Assembly (NCBI GenBank): GCA_029907255.1
Contig: JARYMF010000004.1
Location: forward strand, 124,001 to 188,000
Direction of reading: 5' to 3'
Length of the DNA: 64,000 nucleotides
DNA from: Armatimonadota bacterium
GTDB taxonomy: Bacteria > Armatimonadota > UBA5829 > DTJY01
Shown one piece after another: positions 42,316 to 50,050 of the stretch (position 1 is the stretch's first letter; every line of letters begins with the position of its first letter). Position numbers and translations under genes: made by a program. The notes below the pieces were generated by a model. That model did no database searches. It was not told the origin of the DNA and saw only the letters and a list, made by a program, of their open reading frames with translations.

Positions 42316-44589
42316 CTAAAAATTTTCCAATATAACTGCTACCGAAACATGCTCGCCTGGCAGGCGGATGTCAAACTTACCATCAACCAATGTTGCAGCT
42401 CCGTTGACCCACTCACCGGTTTTCGTATCGTAGCACCTATACCTTGCGCTTTTTGGGCCGTTTGGCCAAGATAAGCAAATATTCATCCGCTCTGCTTTCG
42501 GTGCAGCAACCCACACAAGTGCACATTCCTTCGTGCTGATTGAACATGATACCCAGCCTTCCGGGACCGGCACTTCAACCGTGACTCGATTGCCGACCAA
42601 CTTTCTCCACGGAACTTCCTTAGCAAAATGACTCATAAGCGCGAGCGTCCGATACATGCCGTCGGATAGATGGTGGGGATTCCGATAGGGCCACCTAAGG
42701 CCGCTTCCTGCACCACCAGATGCTAGATGTGCCCATGACATATTATGAAAGACTTCGTTATCCAAGTTCACATCAGCAATCCAGCGGTTAATCGGACCAT
42801 TCTCGCCGTCAATATATGGGCGATTGTCTTTGATTTGAGAAATTGCATACTCTACACCCTGCTTTTCAGTAAACGCAGGACCTATTGGCTCATCCGGGGC
42901 ATTCGAGACGCCAATATAAAGGTGAGTTGTAGCGAAATCCATCCCTGGTAAATGATATGCAAGATCATCCCAGCCTTCTTTTGGCATTGGCCGGCCTGTT
43001 GAGATGCAAATGAGATGGTTTCTACCCCACTTACTTTTCTCATAATTGCGGACAAAATCGCCAATTTCCTTTGCCCACGCAATGACTTGCTCCGGAGACG
43101 CCCCCCACCAATAGTCAGCTTCATTAAGCAGCTCCCAGGCGAAGATTGCGCCAGTATTGCCCCAGCGGTCAATGATGTACTTCCAACGTCGTTTTTGTGC
43201 CTCAATCACTTCACGCTTAGTGATGAAATCCACTTTCTTTTCTACCGGTCCGCCATTCTTCACGTTGTAAGGGTTCTCATCCCACCTGTGGTTCATCCAA
43301 AAAGTATCCCACGGCGTTATCATCAGCTTGATATCATGCTTTCGCGCCAGCTTTACTATTTCATCAATCCACAAGACGTGTTCTGGCACAAAGACGCCAA
43401 TGGGTTTCTCTATAAGAGAACTGAGCGGAAGGTCAATCATCATCCTTAGCAGATTTACTCCAGAATCCTTAAGACGCTTGAAAAACTCCTCCGCAACTGC
43501 CAAATCATACCCTGGCCTACCAGGTGCACACCTATTGAGCGGCGTCCATTCAGGATTATGATTATAGCCTATTGGGGTAAAGAATCGGCCATCGGAATGT
43601 ACAAAGTACCGGCCACCAGGGGCAACCCGAATATAATCTTCTTTCGTAGGGTCAACATCAAGAAGAGCCCGTGGAGCCTGCATATAGCAATGAAAATTGT
43701 CCCACGCTGCATTGAACCGCCTCTCAAGATCAAAAGCCGCCTCGCCGAGCATGGCTGAGAGCACATCGGCATTTGGAGGAGGCACTGAGAGCCGCTTTCT
43801 CCACGTGGTCAAGGACGTTTGAAGAGGGATGGCATTATCCTTTATCTCGGAAAGCCAGGGCGTCCAAAAAGTGGACTTCGCCTCCCACTTAATGTATTGG
43901 TTGAGTACGTCCACATCCAAGCTACCCTGCTTGCCAACTGCCGTACGGAGAAGCACAAGGGCCAGACTTTCTTTTTTAGCCGGCTTTGAGTTAATGTCTA
44001 AAACTTCCCTTAGATGGGCAATCGGCAAACCATTAGTGCCTACGATTCGAGCAATCAGTCCCCAACCCCCAAAATGCTGGTCAACCTTGAAAAGAATGTG
44101 ATTGACACCCTCATTAAGCCGAACTTCCAACCGCTCCTCATCACGCTTGACGCCTCGTGTTTGATGGCTTACGTGCAGTAGTTCTCCATTGACCCATACT
44201 TTCACGCCATCATCGCTTCCCACCAGGAGATGCGCAGTTATATTTGATTTACTGACAATCCCCGCATAAAGATAGCCAACTGCGGCCTTTGAATTCGGGA
44301 AAACTGAAAGCAAATCTATGCCATTCTCTTTCGTGCCCACAGCAAGCCGCCAGGAGAGGGAAAACAACTCCTTGCGACCTTCGATAGGTCGGGCTTTAAC
44401 CTCTTTGCGAAGGTAATCGGTTTCGAATCCTCTGCAAGCTTTAAAATCCTTGTTATGCGGATTCGGAAATGGACCAGCAACTAGCCACGCGAGTATCTCA
44501 CCTTCTGGCCCAAGGCGAAGATTGACTACCTCGGCTTGAGCACATCCGACCAATAATAAGGCTAACAACATGAATGCAAATCTCTTCAT
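42316..44589 (-). CDS. Exported GH5-like (clan A) glycoside hydrolase with N-terminal carbohydrate-binding region
   Basis: The 757-residue product has a signal peptide (RFAFMLLALLLVGCAQAE; LLVGC could also be a lipobox). The first ~290 residues contain a beta-sandwich with VKVWVNGELLHVSH and VNHILFKVDQHFGGWGL, like PA14/CBM-type modules. A TIM barrel follows at about 330-660, with FTPIGYNHNP, NLLRMMIDLP and IKLMITPWDTFWMNH. GAIFAWELLNEADYWW contains the acid/base Glu after Asn, and later RPYIDGENGPI holds a likely nucleophile Glu. A C-terminal sandwich ends it. It heads the five-gene minus-strand glycan locus. Substrate is unknown. Confidence 0.85.
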   Translation of the reverse strand: MKRFAFMLLALLLVGCAQAEVVNLRLGPEGEILAWLVAGPFPNPHNKDFKACRGFETDYLRKEVKARPIEGRKELFSLSWRLAVGTKENGIDLLSVFPNSKAAVGYLYAGIVSKSNITAHLLVGSDDGVKVWVNGELLHVSHQTRGVKRDEERLEVRLNEGVNHILFKVDQHFGGWGLIARIVGTNGLPIAHLREVLDINSKPAKKESLALVLLRTAVGKQGSLDVDVLNQYIKWEAKSTFWTPWLSEIKDNAIPLQTSLTTWRKRLSVPPPNADVLSAMLGEAAFDLERRFNAAWDNFHCYMQAPRALLDVDPTKEDYIRVAPGGRYFVHSDGRFFTPIGYNHNPEWTPLNRCAPGRPGYDLAVAEEFFKRLKDSGVNLLRMMIDLPLSSLIEKPIGVFVPEHVLWIDEIVKLARKHDIKLMITPWDTFWMNHRWDENPYNVKNGGPVEKKVDFITKREVIEAQKRRWKYIIDRWGNTGAIFAWELLNEADYWWGASPEQVIAWAKEIGDFVRNYEKSKWGRNHLICISTGRPMPKEGWDDLAYHLPGMDFATTHLYIGVSNAPDEPIGPAFTEKQGVEYAISQIKDNRPYIDGENGPINRWIADVNLDNEVFHNMSWAHLASGGAGSGLRWPYRNPHHLSDGMYRTLALMSHFAKEVPWRKLVGNRVTVEVPVPEGWVSCSISTKECALVWVAAPKAERMNICLSWPNGPKSARYRCYDTKTGEWVNGAATLVDGKFDIRLPGEHVSVAVILENF

Positions 44590-44629
44590 TCGAGCATCCT
44601 TTCAGATTGCTTAAAGGCTCACCTTTGTG

Positions 44630-44654
44630 CGCATATTTTGGCAACCAATATGCG
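44630..44654. repeat. Interrupted palindrome upstream of the glycan locus
   Basis: CGCATATT (44630-44637) and AATATGCG (44647-44654) are exact complements with a short spacer; the inner TTGG and CCAA can also pair. It lies 40 bases upstream of the GH5-like gene start and is a plausible operator. Confidence 0.45.
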
Positions 44655-44795
44655 GTTCTGTCAAGAGAGCAAACTGCTTCGGGAAGGAAGTCTTCAGGAA
44701 ATTTCAGGATTCAGAAAAGCTGGATGTTTTAAACCTCTTCTTCTTTCGGTACTTCCACATTATACAAGCAACTAACATGAGAGGAGGGACCACAA

Positions 44796-45215
44796 ATGGT
44801 GGTTCATGAAAAGTCCATTGTAATAAATGCACCTGTTCACCAGGTATTCCAAATGTGGCAGAATTTCGAAAATTTCCCCACTTTTATGTCGCACATCAAA
44901 GATGTTGTGATGCTTGATGGTAGAAGATCGCATTGGAAAGCTAAGGTTGCAGGCCTCGACGAAGAATGGGAAGCAGAAACAACCAAGGTCGAAGAAGACA
45001 AAGTAATCGGCTGGAGGTCGGTATCCGGACTACAAAACAGCGGCGAAGTAAGGTTCGAGCCGGTGGATGGAAAAACCCAGCTCACCGTCCATATCGAGTA
45101 TGAGCCGCCAGCAGGCTTTCTAGGAGATGTGGCTGAGGCACTATACGTAGGCAGCCGCTTCGATTCCGAACTTGAGGAAGATCTCCGACGATTCAAGGCG
45201 AAAGTCGAGGGTTGA
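44796..45215 (+). CDS. SRPBCC (polyketide cyclase/COQ10-like) family protein
   Basis: The 139-residue product follows GAGGAGGG. It has the START/COQ10 helix-grip pattern: SIVINAPVHQVFQMWQNFENFPTFM at the start, DVVMLDGRRSHWKAKVAGLDEEW in the sheet, and KVIGWRSVSGLQNSG with GEVRFEPVDGKTQLTVHIEY. A C-terminal helix (EALYVGSRFDSELEEDLRRF) closes the cavity. Such proteins bind small hydrophobic ligands; members of this type often lie beside stress or redox genes. The ligand is unknown. It is not clearly linked to the downstream riboswitch. Confidence 0.88.
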   Translation: MVVHEKSIVINAPVHQVFQMWQNFENFPTFMSHIKDVVMLDGRRSHWKAKVAGLDEEWEAETTKVEEDKVIGWRSVSGLQNSGEVRFEPVDGKTQLTVHIEYEPPAGFLGDVAEALYVGSRFDSELEEDLRRFKAKVEG

Positions 45216-45311
45216 TAACTTTATCCTTATCGGTAGCCTTAGACCAAAACCAGTAAATCTACGGGCACTCGAGCAGCAATTATATGGCATAAATAAAATG
45301 GAAGACAATTT

Positions 45312-45465
45312 GGTCAAGGCTTACCGAAAAAGGCAAATCCGACCGAAAGGCGGAGACGCAAAGCTATGGGTCTAAACCGAATGTGGCGCCGGAAACTGCC
45401 GGAGGATGAGTGAAGAATTGAGCTGGCTGCTGCGTTCGGATGACTGCCAGGCTGCCGAAGCAAGC
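45312..45465 (+). ncRNA. Cyclic-di-GMP-I (GEMM) riboswitch aptamer
   Basis: GGCAAAT (from 45332) is followed by a TCCG..CGGA helix capped by GAAA (45344-45347), then the diagnostic GACGCAAAGC (45354-45363) and GGGTCTAAACC. The 3' half has TTCGGATGACTGCCAGGCTGCCGAAG (ending 45460). CCGAA/TTCGG closes P3, and GCTT (45319-45322) pairs with AAGC (45458-45461) at the base. P3 carries an inserted ~50-base extension. The A in GACGCA (the intercalating A47 in the Vc2 aptamer) and a G in the first GGC (G20) are present, pointing to c-di-GMP rather than cGAMP. Confidence 0.9.
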
Positions 45466-45510
45466 GAAGATTAAAGAGCGCTAGGAATTTCGGCAGCCTG
45501 GTTTGCGTTT
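45447..45510 (+). terminator. Riboswitch-linked terminator (mutually exclusive with aptamer 3' end)
   Basis: CCAGGCTGCCGAA (45447-45459), which is the 3' strand of the aptamer, is an exact complement of TTCGGCAGCCTGG (45489-45501). AGCG/CGCT inside the loop adds a second stem, and TTTGCGTTT follows. Pairing here destroys the aptamer. So ligand binding should prevent the terminator and switch downstream genes on. Confidence 0.75.
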
Positions 45511-45547
45511 GGGGATTTTCGGATAAACGGCATGGGGGCTCAAAGGC

Positions 45548-45577
45548 CATTAGCCAAGGAGGATAAAATGGCTAATG
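45548..45577 (+). promoter_or_regulatory. Hairpin presenting the ribosome binding site of the Cys-rich gene
   Basis: CATTAGCC (45548-45555) pairs exactly with GGCTAATG (45570-45577). The 14-base loop holds AAGGAGG and the first two bases of the start codon. This could expose or hinder the ribosome site and adds a second layer of control. Confidence 0.5.
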
Positions 45578-45768
45578 TATGTAGCAACTACGATGTGAGA
45601 GGGTGCCCCGCGAGCTTTTATCTAAACTGCCCCGCGTACTTAACCGACCGCAACTGCTGGGACGTCGAAAAAAGACCCTGCTGTCATAAAAGAGATTCTT
45701 CCGAATGTCAAACTTGTTGGGTATACCAAACCGCGTTGAAATACTTAAACCAAGAAACAAAAACATAA
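45568..45768 (+). CDS. Small eight-cysteine protein under c-di-GMP riboswitch control
   Basis: ATG 45568 follows AAGGAGG. The 66-residue product has eight cysteines at about 5, 13, 21, 30, 38, 39, 47 and 50, with RNCWDVEKRPCCHKR and ECQTCWVYQTALKYL. The C-W...C-C...C-x-x-C-W-V-Y spacing recalls small CW-type iron-sulfur or zinc proteins found in anaerobic bacteria, but I cannot name the family. There is no signal peptide. It is the first gene after the riboswitch and is separated by 118 bases from the c-di-GMP enzyme gene, so it may be a c-di-GMP output. Confidence 0.75.
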   Translation: MANVCSNYDVRGCPASFYLNCPAYLTDRNCWDVEKRPCCHKRDSSECQTCWVYQTALKYLNQETKT

Positions 45769-45852
45769 CTACGCAAAGCATTATCTAGCAAGTTAAGCCT
45801 AAAGAAAAAAGGCTACTAAACCGACGCTAAGAATGGGAGAAATATACTACTA

Positions 45853-45870
45853 GGCTTGAATGACCAAGCC
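45853..45870 (+). promoter_or_regulatory. Short hairpin ahead of the HD-GYP/GGDEF gene
   Basis: GGCTTG (45853-45858) and CAAGCC (45865-45870) are exact complements just upstream of ATG 45887, which has no clear ribosome binding site. It could modulate translation; there is no T run for termination. Confidence 0.4.
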
Positions 45871-45886
45871 AACTTAATTACAAAAG

Positions 45887-48262
45887 ATGAAGAACGAACG
45901 ACTAGCTACTATCACGTTTGCATTACTTTGGGTTACTATACTGACAGTTTTTTCCTTCGGGTCCCACTATGCCAATGCGCTTGTAGTCCACGCTCTGCTG
46001 GCAATTCTTACAAGCATTAAAGGATGTTACCTGTTTCGGCAAGATGGAGGCCGTTCATCAGCCGGCACACTTACTTATGCCGCGGCAATTAATTTTGGAA
46101 TTGCTGGTGGACTATTAATTGGAGCCATAACCGCCACGTGCCATGCCGGACCTGATGGTAAAACTGTTATTGCTCCAAGAAATAAGTTCGTAGCAAGGTT
46201 CATGGGTGGCGCAGTTGCTGGAGCCTTGTCAGCCATCATCTATGCAAAACTTAATGCTCTCATTTGTCCCGCTAATTTCCTTTCGGAAGCAGTCGTGCTG
46301 CTTTCGCCTGCAATTGTATGCTTTGCCATAATCACGTTTGCAGAAGCGATGACAACAAAATTGTTGGCAGGGAATTCGCTCCGCGAACGACTAGAGCTTA
46401 ACGCACCCCCCATGGTCGAATTGGCTTCGGGAATCGCTCTCGCGTTGGGTGTCCGCGTGCTCTATGAACTTTACTCATGGGATCCAATGCTCCTTGTCCT
46501 ACCAATCGTCTATTTAGCAAAGCAGACATACATGGAGCTTTTACCACCCCAAAAATCCATCCCTAGCAGTGCACTTCCAAATAAACTTGCGGACGTATAC
46601 CTGTCAACTCTCCAGTCAATAGTCACCGCCATCGATGCAAAGGACCGCTTTGCAAGGTCTCATACGGCAAACGTCGAGTCAATCTCCGTGGCAATCGCAC
46701 AAGAAATGGGCTTGTCCCCAACCGAAGTCGAAGGAGTTCGGACTGCGGCGCTCCTCCACGACGTTGGAAAGCTCGGTGTCCCCGAGCATGTTTTGCTGAA
46801 GCCAGGAAAATTTGACTCCCATGACATGACAACCATCCAGACACATTCAGCTCTTGGCCAAAAGATACTCGACAGCGTAAGTTTCCCATGGCCTGTCGGT
46901 GCAATGATACGTAGCCACCATGAGCGGTGGGATGGCACAGGGTATCCTGATGGCCTCAAGGGTGAAGAGATTCCTTTAGGTGCAAGGATCTTGGCTGTTG
47001 CTGATGTCTACGACGCAATGACTTCCAAGCGTTCTTATCGTCCAAGCTATAGCCCCCAGCAAGCCTTGGACTACATTAGAAAAGCAAGTGGCACGCAGTT
47101 CGATCCAGCAGTTTTCCGCGCCTTCGAACGAGCGATTGCAAAGGGAAATATCCCCGGCCTAAATAACGAGGAAATCGCCGAGATTTCTGCAAGCCTCGAT
47201 ACAAAAAAACCTGGGAAAGCTGACAAACCCAAGACACCACAAACTAGTGTTGCAGAAGAGCTTTCCAGGGCAAGCCATGAGTTCCTAGCAATGTTTGAGA
47301 TAGCGCAGACAGCAAGTACAAGTCTCAATCTCGACGAGGTACTAAACCTAATAGCTAACAAGATAAGCAATATGATTGCGTGCTCAACGTGTGTCATATT
47401 CCTCAAAGATGAAGAGTCAAACAAGCTTCTAGCACGGATTGCCGTTGGAGTAAACGCTGATTACTTTGAGGGAGGACGCACAATTATAGGCCAAGGTCTT
47501 ACCGGCGTAGTCGCTGAGACTGGTGAGGGCCTTATAGCCGTATATGACAGAAACGATGTAATGCTCAGACAGCTCTTTGGACGCTGGATTGAACTAAAAA
47601 GCGTAATGATAGTACCAATCACACATGGAGACAAAGTAATCGGCACCATAAACCTTTACGATACTAAAGACCAAGCCTTCAGCGAAGAAGACTTCCACAT
47701 CCTTTGCACGGTTGCCCCGCAGGTAGGTAAGGCAATCCAAAATGCTCTACTCTTTGAGCGCACGAAAGAGTCCGCCCTTACCGATGCCTTGACTGGCTTA
47801 CACAACGCAAGATATCTTTTTATGCACCTTGAGCAAGAACTAAGCCGGGCAAAGCGCACATTTAAGCCAGTATCTGTTCTTGGCCTTGACCTTGACAACT
47901 TCAAGCCCATAAATGACACCTTTGGGCATCAGCAAGGAGATATCGTGCTTTCGGAGATTGGTAAAGTCTTCCTTTCTCAAGTGCGGGATTATGATTTAGT
48001 ATGCCGGTGCGCTGGGGACGAATTCATTATCGTTCTCCCAGAAACCGAAAAACATGAAGCAATTGAAACTGCCGAAAGAATAAAAGCCGCAGTTGAAGAG
48101 TATGTCCCTCACCTTCCTCATGATAAGCCGTTCCGCCTTGGAGTTAGTATAGGCGTTGCAACTTATCCTGAAGATGGTTCGGATGTGCGCACACTCATTG
48201 CAAAAGCTGACGAGGCAATGTACGCAGACAAAAGACGCCGAAAAAATATGTGTGCAGCTTAA
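45887..48262 (+). CDS. Membrane HD-GYP + GAF + GGDEF cyclic-di-GMP turnover protein
   Basis: The 791-residue product has six or seven membrane segments in its first ~215 residues. An HD-GYP phosphodiesterase domain follows, with HDVGK (His291, Asp292), SHHERWDGTGYPDGL and ADVYDAMTSKRSYRP. A GAF domain occupies about 465-610. A diguanylate cyclase domain is about 630-785, with LDLDNFKPINDTFGHQ and active-site AGDEF (709) in place of GGDEF. The inhibitory RxxD (RDYD) lies five residues before it. The enzyme may both make and break c-di-GMP. It follows the riboswitch and Cys-rich gene on the same strand. The start codon has no clear ribosome site. Confidence 0.93.
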   Translation: MKNERLATITFALLWVTILTVFSFGSHYANALVVHALLAILTSIKGCYLFRQDGGRSSAGTLTYAAAINFGIAGGLLIGAITATCHAGPDGKTVIAPRNKFVARFMGGAVAGALSAIIYAKLNALICPANFLSEAVVLLSPAIVCFAIITFAEAMTTKLLAGNSLRERLELNAPPMVELASGIALALGVRVLYELYSWDPMLLVLPIVYLAKQTYMELLPPQKSIPSSALPNKLADVYLSTLQSIVTAIDAKDRFARSHTANVESISVAIAQEMGLSPTEVEGVRTAALLHDVGKLGVPEHVLLKPGKFDSHDMTTIQTHSALGQKILDSVSFPWPVGAMIRSHHERWDGTGYPDGLKGEEIPLGARILAVADVYDAMTSKRSYRPSYSPQQALDYIRKASGTQFDPAVFRAFERAIAKGNIPGLNNEEIAEISASLDTKKPGKADKPKTPQTSVAEELSRASHEFLAMFEIAQTASTSLNLDEVLNLIANKISNMIACSTCVIFLKDEESNKLLARIAVGVNADYFEGGRTIIGQGLTGVVAETGEGLIAVYDRNDVMLRQLFGRWIELKSVMIVPITHGDKVIGTINLYDTKDQAFSEEDFHILCTVAPQVGKAIQNALLFERTKESALTDALTGLHNARYLFMHLEQELSRAKRTFKPVSVLGLDLDNFKPINDTFGHQQGDIVLSEIGKVFLSQVRDYDLVCRCAGDEFIIVLPETEKHEAIETAERIKAAVEEYVPHLPHDKPFRLGVSIGVATYPEDGSDVRTLIAKADEAMYADKRRRKNMCAA

Positions 48263-48272
48263 ACAATCTATC

Positions 48273-48722
48273 ATGAAATCTCTGACCGATAAAAAATACG
48301 TGAAAATTGATGCACAATCTATGGAAGAGTTTAAGCGCCTCCAGCCTGCGAAGGAAAGCTATATCCTGCTAGCCATCTGCCTAATAGATCTTATGCTGAC
48401 AATCTGGCTTGTTTCCACACGGAGAGCTACGGAAGGAAATCCTCTAATGGCATTCTACCTTAAAAAGGGCTGGGATTCTCTTATAATTGCTAAAACTCTC
48501 TTAGTAGTACTCCCACTCTTTATTGCTGAATGGGGAAGAATACACCGACCAATATTTGTAAAACATGTCCTTAGGTTCGCAATTATCGCATACCTAGTTA
48601 CTCTTTCTATTGCTTTTATAAACAAAGACATGCTTGCTTTAGAAAGAAAACATACCCAACACCTAACAGCTCCGACTAGGTCGTTCTCCGCCGAATTGCC
48701 CTCCCCGAGCCATCACCAGTAA
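48273..48722 (+). CDS. Small membrane protein, DUF5658-like
   Basis: ATG 48273 lies 11 bases after the HD-GYP/GGDEF gene; no strong ribosome site is seen. The 149-residue product has three or four membrane segments. SYILLAICLIDLMLTIWLVSTRRATEGNPLMAFYLKKGW resembles DUF5658, whose typical features are an Asp-x-x-x-T in helix 1 and E-x-NP after it. KTLLVVLPLFIAEWG and AIIAYLVTLSIAFIN follow. Function is unknown. It is probably co-transcribed with the upstream c-di-GMP gene. Confidence 0.65.
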   Translation: MKSLTDKKYVKIDAQSMEEFKRLQPAKESYILLAICLIDLMLTIWLVSTRRATEGNPLMAFYLKKGWDSLIIAKTLLVVLPLFIAEWGRIHRPIFVKHVLRFAIIAYLVTLSIAFINKDMLALERKHTQHLTAPTRSFSAELPSPSHHQ

Positions 48723-48839
48723 CAATTCAACAGCCCACAAAACAAAGGTAATAATCAATCCGGTCAGCCGCTCAGGAAAAAATAGCCGCATAATTATACA
48801 ACTAGCTTTGGTCTAGCAAGCAAAACTTTCGGTGCTTTC

Positions 48840-49586
48840 CTAACAACTTTGGCGGCTTTGGGAGTTCGCCAGTGTAAGGTTGTTATACCCAACCGCAAGT
48901 AGTAATTGACTGAGTGCATAAGAGAAGAAAATGCCTACACAACAGGCAAAAACGCCAACTGAACCTATGACAAACACAAACAATTGGAACAACATTGCTT
49001 GCCAAAAATTCATAGTGATGAGGCTGAAACCTTTAGATAGAGCCTGCCTATAGCGAACGTCTTCCTCGCATAAACCAAGCGCTGTGAAGTTAATCCACAA
49101 AGCTAACAGAAGCTCAATTGGAAACAACAATAAACTGTAAAAGCAGGGCAACCAACCAAATATTCCACTTATGGCACTGGGCCACAGGCCGAGCATAAAG
49201 CAGTCGCCCCATTTACGAAATCCTTTACCCAGCGGTTCCCAGCCAAACAATCCCGTACGCACATAGTTGAGCATCACCGCAAATGCTCCAACAACCAAAG
49301 GCGTTAAGAAAACAGCATACAACAACAGATAAATAAGTCTAAATTCTAGCCTTTGAACAACTAACTTTGAATGAGAAAGAAAAAAAACGTACCTTGGTAA
49401 AAAAACCAAACATCCTGCAAAAAACTGAATAAGCACGACGGCTGCCAACATAAAAGGTTTTGCCTTGAAAAGCCTCCAAGCCTGGCCAAACCAAAGGACT
49501 ATGTCATACTGCGGCCGCCCCGAATGCACGATTTGGTTATGCTGAGGCAATGTTGACCTGTGATTGCCATTTTCGATATCTTGCAT
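48840..49586 (-). CDS. Polytopic membrane protein, function unknown
   Basis: AAGGAG precedes ATG 49586. The 248-residue protein has an N-terminal cytoplasmic stretch (~30 residues) and about six membrane segments. AWRLFKAKPFMLAAVVLIQFF is an entry motif also seen in DUF975 and glycerophosphodiester-phosphodiesterase membrane domains. VGAFAVMLNYVRTGLFGWEPLGKGF and EEDVRYRQALSKGFSLI further fit that group. No catalytic motifs are visible. It stands alone, convergent with the preceding gene. Confidence 0.6.
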   Translation of the reverse strand: MQDIENGNHRSTLPQHNQIVHSGRPQYDIVLWFGQAWRLFKAKPFMLAAVVLIQFFAGCLVFLPRYVFFLSHSKLVVQRLEFRLIYLLLYAVFLTPLVVGAFAVMLNYVRTGLFGWEPLGKGFRKWGDCFMLGLWPSAISGIFGWLPCFYSLLLFPIELLLALWINFTALGLCEEDVRYRQALSKGFSLITMNFWQAMLFQLFVFVIGSVGVFACCVGIFFSYALSQLLLAVGYNNLTLANSQSRQSC

Positions 49587-49709
49587 GAAAGTTCTCCTTT
49601 ACAAGGAGTTATTTAAAGTGCAATTCTAGATAAATCTTAAAATTCCTTTTCGTTGCATATTTATCTTCACCAAGACCCTAGTTTAGCCAGAGTGACAAAT
49701 TTGCGCTGG

Positions 49710-49738
49710 TTGTATAGTTACAAAAGCCGTGCTATACT
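49710..49738 (+). promoter_or_regulatory. Promoter of the RAM-trpDCF cluster
   Basis: TTGTAT (49710-49715) and TATACT (49733-49738) are separated by 17 bases. The predicted start near 49745 leaves a leader of about 44 bases. No trp attenuator peptide is visible in it. Confidence 0.65.
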
Positions 49739-49788
49739 AGCTCTACAGCTACCTACTACCACTACTATTATTGAAGGGAGATGTGGAG

Positions 49789-50037
49789 TTGGTCAGAGCG
49801 CTAGTTTTAATGAATGTCCAGAGAGGACAAGTTCCTAAGACCGCCAAACAGCTTGCAGACATGGATGAAGTTGTGGATGTATACTCCGTCGCCGGCGAAT
49901 ACGACCTTGTGGCAATCATCCAGACTGAGGAATATGAACGGCTAGCTGAGGTAGTCACGGAGAAGCTCCAATCGCTAGATACGATTCTCCGCACGACCAC
50001 ACTAATGGCTTTCAGAAGCTACAAGTTTTCGAGTTAA
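49789..50037 (+). CDS. Stand-alone Lrp/AsnC ligand-binding (RAM) domain protein
   Basis: Translation most likely starts at TTG 49789, with AAGGGAG 8 bases upstream; other in-frame starts lie further out (49771, 49783). The 82-residue product consists only of the effector domain: VRALVLMNVQRGQV, VVDVYSVAGEYDLVAIIQTE and LDTILRTTTLMAF. The helix-turn-helix domain of true Lrp is missing. Such proteins bind amino acids and may modulate partner regulators or enzymes. It lies 13 bases before trpD, so control of tryptophan synthesis is a reasonable hypothesis. Confidence 0.88.
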   Translation: MVRALVLMNVQRGQVPKTAKQLADMDEVVDVYSVAGEYDLVAIIQTEEYERLAEVVTEKLQSLDTILRTTTLMAFRSYKFSS

Positions 50038-50050
50038 TGGGGGGCTAGAC

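Noticed and set aside
44627-44809. 60-residue frame in the gap before the SRPBCC gene
   Set aside because: No ribosome site, composition unlike neighbours, and it overlaps the palindrome.
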